Origin: Tabrizicola sp.
Lineage (GTDB): Bacteria; Pseudomonadota; Alphaproteobacteria; Rhodobacterales; Rhodobacteraceae
DNA: 44,440 nt
Assembly: GCA_016792685.1 (NCBI GenBank)
Contig: JAEULQ010000015.1
Span: 1 to 44,440, forward strand
Reading direction: 5' to 3'
A model generated the notes under the pieces. That model was not told the origin of the DNA and searched no databases. It saw only the letters and a list, made by a program, of their open reading frames with translations. This document shows positions 42,882 through 44,440 of this stretch, one piece after another. Both the position numbers and the translations under genes were made by a program. Every line of letters starts with the position of its first letter. Within the stretch, counting starts at the first letter, position 1.

Positions 42882-44302
42882 GCGGTCAGCCCTTCGTAAA
42901 GGCTGGCATAGGCACTGGCCGAGGTTTCCCAGCCCACAGGGTGCGCCATCGCATTGGCGCGCAGCTTTGCCCAAAGCTTCGGTTGCCGATGGCACTCCAC
43001 CAGCTGGCCAAGCGCGCGGCTGAAGGCCAAGGCGTCGACAGGGTGGAAGCTGAACCCTGTCGCCGCCCCAGCCGCCAGGGTTGCCGGGTTGACCCCGATG
43101 ACCGTGTCGGCCAATCCGCCGACCATCGAGACCACCGGCAGCGTGCCATAGCGAAGCCCGTACATTTGCGTCAGCCCGCAGGGCTCAAACCGGCTGGGAA
43201 CCAAGACGGCGTCGGCCCCGGCAAATAGCCGTTGGCTCAGGGCCTCATCATAGCCGATCCGGACCGCAACTCGTCCGGGGAAGCGGGCGGCAAGGTTGCG
43301 CATGGCGCCCTCCATGCCGGGATCGCCCGAACCAAGCACGATCAGCCCGCCACCGCCCAGCACAAAATCCGGCACCACAGCCGGCAAGAGGTCGATCCCC
43401 TTCTGGTCGGTCAGTCGGCTGACGACGATCGCCAGTGGTCCGGGAACGTCAAGCCCGAATTCCGCGCAGATCCGGGCGCGGGCCGTGGCCTTTCCCGCCA
43501 TGGATTTCGGCCCGAAGGGCGGATCGGCATTGGCTGGGGACCACAGCTCGGTATCGACCCCATTCAGGATCCCGGAGACGAGAGCGGCCCGGGCGGCAAT
43601 CACCCCCTGCAACCCCATCCCGAACTCGGGGCGCATCAGCTCGGCCGCGTAGCTGGGCGAGACCGTCGTGACCCGATCAGCCGTCACCAGCCCGGCCTTC
43701 AGGCTGGAAATCCCCCCGTAATACTCCAGTGCCTCGGGATGGAAGGCATGGCCCGGCAGGCGCAGAACGCCCAGCATGTGGGCCGGAGACCATCCCTGGA
43801 AGGCGATGTTGTGAATGGTCATGACCGATTTCACGCCGCCATTGCCGTGGTAGGCCAGATAGGCAGGCGCGAATCCTGCCTGCCAGTCATGCGCGTGCAG
43901 GATGTCCGGCTTCCAGTCGGTCAGGCCCTCCCGCGCGATCCGTGCGGCAATCCAGGAAAGCGCCGCAAAACGGATCGCGTTGTCAGGATGCTCGCCGGTC
44001 GGGGCGGAATAGGGGCCGCCGTCGCGGTCATAAAGATGCGGCGCGTCCAGCAGAAGAAGCGATACACCGCCGATCTCGCCCGCACGGACCTTGCCGGGCC
44101 CGCCCCAAAGATCGGCCTCGTCCCAGACCACCGGCCAATCCTTGGCCTGGACCCTGAGGGCGCGATAGGCCGGCAAGAGGGCCCGCATGTCCCAGCCAAC
44201 TTTGGCCAAAGCCGCAGGCAAGGCTCCGACAACGTCAGCAAGCCCGCCGGTCTTGACCAGCGGGACACATTCCGATGCCACCGACAGAACGCGACCGCCC
44301 AT
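42878..44302 (-). CDS. glgA: Glycogen synthase (ADP-glucose type)
   Basis: This 474-residue GT5 enzyme elongates alpha-1,4-glucan with ADP-glucose. The ADP-glucose site KTGGLADVVGALP is near residue 17. HAHDWQAGFAPAYL, TIHNIAFQG, LTDQKGIDLLP and the C-terminal PSRFEPCGLTQMYGLRYG are all in order. Met at 44302 (MGGRVLSVASE) is chosen because AAAGG lies upstream at good spacing; an ATG at 44323 is less likely. It follows glgC after 66 bp containing a hairpin, and its stop overlaps the glgX GTG. Confidence 0.96.
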   Translation of the reverse strand: MGGRVLSVASECVPLVKTGGLADVVGALPAALAKVGWDMRALLPAYRALRVQAKDWPVVWDEADLWGGPGKVRAGEIGGVSLLLLDAPHLYDRDGGPYSAPTGEHPDNAIRFAALSWIAARIAREGLTDWKPDILHAHDWQAGFAPAYLAYHGNGGVKSVMTIHNIAFQGWSPAHMLGVLRLPGHAFHPEALEYYGGISSLKAGLVTADRVTTVSPSYAAELMRPEFGMGLQGVIAARAALVSGILNGVDTELWSPANADPPFGPKSMAGKATARARICAEFGLDVPGPLAIVVSRLTDQKGIDLLPAVVPDFVLGGGGLIVLGSGDPGMEGAMRNLAARFPGRVAVRIGYDEALSQRLFAGADAVLVPSRFEPCGLTQMYGLRYGTLPVVSMVGGLADTVIGVNPATLAAGAATGFSFHPVDALAFSRALGQLVECHRQPKLWAKLRANAMAHPVGWETSASAYASLYEGLTA

Positions 44303-44323
44303 GATGCTTGCCTTTCGCTGCAT

Positions 44324-44357
44324 TTCCCCGGCGGGGGGTAAACCGCCCGCCGGGGAA
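44324..44357. promoter_or_regulatory. Perfect hairpin between glgC and glgA
   Basis: TTCCCCGGCGGG (44324-44335) and CCCGCCGGGGAA (44346-44357) form a 12-bp stem with a 10-nt loop inside the 66-bp glgC-glgA gap. No U-tract follows on the minus strand (AATGCAGCG), so it is more likely an mRNA-stabilising or processing hairpin than a full terminator. Confidence 0.75.
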
Positions 44358-44368
44358 GGTCCAGTTCC

Positions 44369-44440
44369 TTAGCCCACTGCCTTGGCGCGGGCGTCCAGCA
44401 TGTCCTGAGTGATCAGCACGATCCCAGTGTCAGTCCGGCG
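44369..44440 (-). CDS. glgC: Glucose-1-phosphate adenylyltransferase, C-terminal end (runs off right edge)
   Basis: Only the last 23 codons and the TAA (44371-44369) are present, reading RRTDTGIVLITQDMLDARAKAVG. The G-IVL-T-(D/E)ML pattern is the usual GlgC C-terminus, and glgC commonly precedes glgA. ADP-glucose made by GlgC is the substrate of the next enzyme. The assignment rests on a short tail plus context. Confidence 0.82.
   Translation of the reverse strand, partial: RRTDTGIVLITQDMLDARAKAVG

Overview
The window is 44.4 kb of GC-rich, gene-dense DNA. It looks like an alphaproteobacterial chromosome, most likely of the Rhodobacterales/Paracoccaceae (Rhodobacter-type). The reasons are the PAS_5 protein, the class II DAHP synthase, the dgt/erpA/xth cluster, the conserved HNH protein and the dimethylglycine-dehydrogenase-like flavoenzyme. 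I see no plasmid, phage, IS or CRISPR hallmark. Both ends cut genes: yicC on the left and glgC on the right.

Layout. 0-2.6 kb: partial YicC-type RNase, PAS_5 protein, class II DAHP synthase. 2.6-14.3 kb: a DJ-1/AraC (GlxA-type) regulator, a secreted PQQ-type sugar dehydrogenase on the opposite strand, a complete branched-chain-type ABC transporter with two small exported proteins interleaved between its genes, a dimethylglycine/sarcosine-dehydrogenase-like protein, and a MocA-like nucleotidyltransferase. 14.3-18.9 kb: a large RTX-repeat protein ending in a Hint domain, a second stand-alone Hint protein, about 500 bp without a recognisable gene, and tRNA-Leu(CAA). 18.9-24.5 kb: mostly housekeeping genes (zinc metallopeptidase, DsbB, dGTPase, ErpA, ankyrin protein, exonuclease III, a two-TM membrane protein). 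24.6-26.6 kb: an RACo-type [2Fe-2S]/ASKHA activator of corrinoid proteins. 26.7-30.4 kb: ECF sigma factor, RskA-type anti-sigma and fasciclin-domain protein, a strong terminator, then a VWA protein. 30.5-31.4 kb: tRNA-Gly(CCC), a small lipoprotein and RidA. 31.5-35.2 kb: zwf-pgl-pgi operon. 35.3-37.4 kb: MgtC-like protein, HNH protein and a transglycosylase lipoprotein. 37.5-39.0 kb: a non-pyrrolysine MttB-family methyltransferase. 39.1-44.4 kb: glgC-glgA-glgX-pgm operon.

Two themes connect the genes. (1) Carbon storage and oxidation: glgC/glgA/glgX/pgm interconvert glycogen and glucose phosphates, and pgi/zwf/pgl feed glucose-6-P into the oxidative pentose-phosphate or Entner-Doudoroff route. 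A perfect LacI-family-like palindrome lies just before zwf. (2) Methylated-amine/C1 metabolism: a GbdR/ArgR-like regulator, a transporter, a DMGDH-like oxidase, an MttB homologue and a corrinoid-protein activator are spread over 36 kb. The upstream regions of mttB and the DMGDH gene carry the same TTTGTCGCAAA/GCGACA motif, and a related TTGTCG inverted repeat precedes the transporter, which suggests a common regulator. This is an inference and the best candidate here for an undescribed regulon.

In addition, two intergenic regions at the 3' ends of genes (20.55 and 37.43 kb) carry nearly identical pairs of 24-nt hairpins, and a related triple hairpin occurs at 31.38 kb. This looks like a dispersed palindromic repeat family.
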